A stretch of DNA of 5,186 nucleotides from assembly GCA_030641425.1 (NCBI GenBank), contig DAOWHM010000049.1, forward strand, positions 1 through 5,186, given 5' to 3'. This document shows positions 4,742-5,186 of this stretch, piece after piece (the first letter of the stretch is position 1; each line of letters opens with the position of its first letter). The translations under genes and the position numbers were made by a program. The DNA is from Candidatus Bathyarchaeota archaeon (GTDB lineage: Archaea; Thermoproteota; Bathyarchaeia; Bathyarchaeales; SOJC01). The notes under the pieces are model-generated. The model saw only the letters and a list, made by a program, of their open reading frames with translations, did not search any database and was not told where the DNA came from.

Positions 4742-5186
4742 CTACTGAAATCCAATTAGCGTAAACAGGAGAAGAGTCAGGATTGAGATGGAAATGAGAA
4801 CATTCAAATCCTCTCTTTTGATCTTGAGGAAAGGTATGAAGAAAGATACTTGGCTCTTATATTTCTCAAAGGATTCTCCATAATTTCTGAGTAAGTACGA
4901 TTCTTCTATGTATGCTAGCAGAATATAAGCGAAGAGTTCAATGAACCAGACACCTATCGTCTGTGATGAACTCAGGAAACCACCGCCCCTTGTGTTGTTT
5001 AGAATCCAAACGCTCAAGCCCGTGAAACCAAGGGTTGCGAGTATCATTCCCAGATATTGAGGATGTCTGACTAACCGATAGGGTCCTGAAGTAATCAATC
5101 CTTCCTCTCTCTTTACCCTTAGATAAACCACAGAGTAAACAAGGATAGAGAAACCGACGATTACGAGTGCTCTCTCCGGAATAAGA
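4742..5186 (-). CDS. Isoprenylcysteine carboxyl methyltransferase (ICMT)-like membrane protein, 5' end missing
   Basis: The frame stays open to the right edge of the window, so the gene is 5'-truncated here. A GTG at 5131 lies inside it, but the 18 codons before that encode a hydrophobic stretch (LVIVGFSILVYSVVYL) that completes a membrane helix, so GTG 5131 is unlikely to be the start. Of the 147 visible residues, 34-46 (GPYRLVRHPQYLG) and the later pattern EE (94-95), YG (102-103), Y109-K110 and FFIP (115-118) form the catalytic signature of the ICMT/PEMT membrane methyltransferase superfamily, which binds S-adenosylmethionine. Membrane helices are predicted at about 5-23, 45-63, 76-92 and 127-145; the last is an extra C-terminal helix after the family core. 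Archaeal members mostly lack a known substrate, and a lipid or quinone-like acceptor is possible. The M42 peptidase gene follows 66 bases downstream on the same strand. Confidence 0.85.
   Translation of the reverse strand, partial: LIPERALVIVGFSILVYSVVYLRVKREEGLITSGPYRLVRHPQYLGMILATLGFTGLSVWILNNTRGGGFLSSSQTIGVWFIELFAYILLAYIEESYLLRNYGESFEKYKSQVSFFIPFLKIKREDLNVLISISILTLLLFTLIGFQ

Noticed and set aside
1..5186. CRISPR array, insertion sequence, attachment site or tRNA gene
   Set aside because: I saw no regularly spaced repeats, transposase or integrase motifs, terminal inverted repeats with target duplications, or cloverleaf-like sequences.

Overview
The window most likely comes from an archaeal chromosome. 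The first complete gene encodes ribosomal protein eS17, a family found in Archaea and Eukarya but not Bacteria. A Urm1/SAMP-like ubiquitin-fold protein, an M42 (TET-type) aminopeptidase and A/T-rich TATA-like elements close to start codons agree with this. The sequence is moderately AT-rich and at least one gene appears to start with TTG. A TACK-group archaeon (for example Bathyarchaeia-like) is my best guess, but the lineage is not proven by anything in the window.

Layout. Positions 1-674 (+) look like one transcription unit: the possible tail of an unidentified gene, eS17, and a small helical protein of unknown function with weak HEPN-like character. A T-rich gap then leads to a Urm1/MoaD-like small modifier (719-1018, +). 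Its stop codon overlaps that of a convergent metallophosphoesterase (1015-1791, -). A divergent, palindrome-containing promoter region (1792-1953) separates the phosphoesterase from a small Cys/His protein with a TTG start (1954-2193, +). Next comes a small, previously easy-to-miss reading frame on the opposite strand (2204-2320, -), in a GC-richer patch rich in inverted repeats. An AT-rich intergenic stretch holds promoter-like elements and a possible 34-codon upstream ORF (2516-2620, +). It leads to an ornithine cyclodeaminase/mu-crystallin family oxidoreductase (2622-3602, +). That gene converges on an M42 metallo-aminopeptidase (3623-4675, -), which is preceded by the 3' part of an isoprenylcysteine carboxyl methyltransferase-like membrane protein that runs off the right edge (4742-5186, -).

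The genes do not form one obvious pathway. They are mostly housekeeping or general-metabolism families with frequent strand switching: translation (eS17), sulfur transfer or protein modification (Urm1-like), phosphoester hydrolysis, amino-acid metabolism (cyclodeaminase family), peptide degradation (M42) and membrane-associated methylation. I see no mobile element, CRISPR array, tRNA or rRNA gene. I did not find a convincing new multi-gene system. The parts most worth a second look are the 2192-2320 region (hidden small gene or structured RNA), the short ORF ahead of the cyclodeaminase gene, and the Urm1-like protein.
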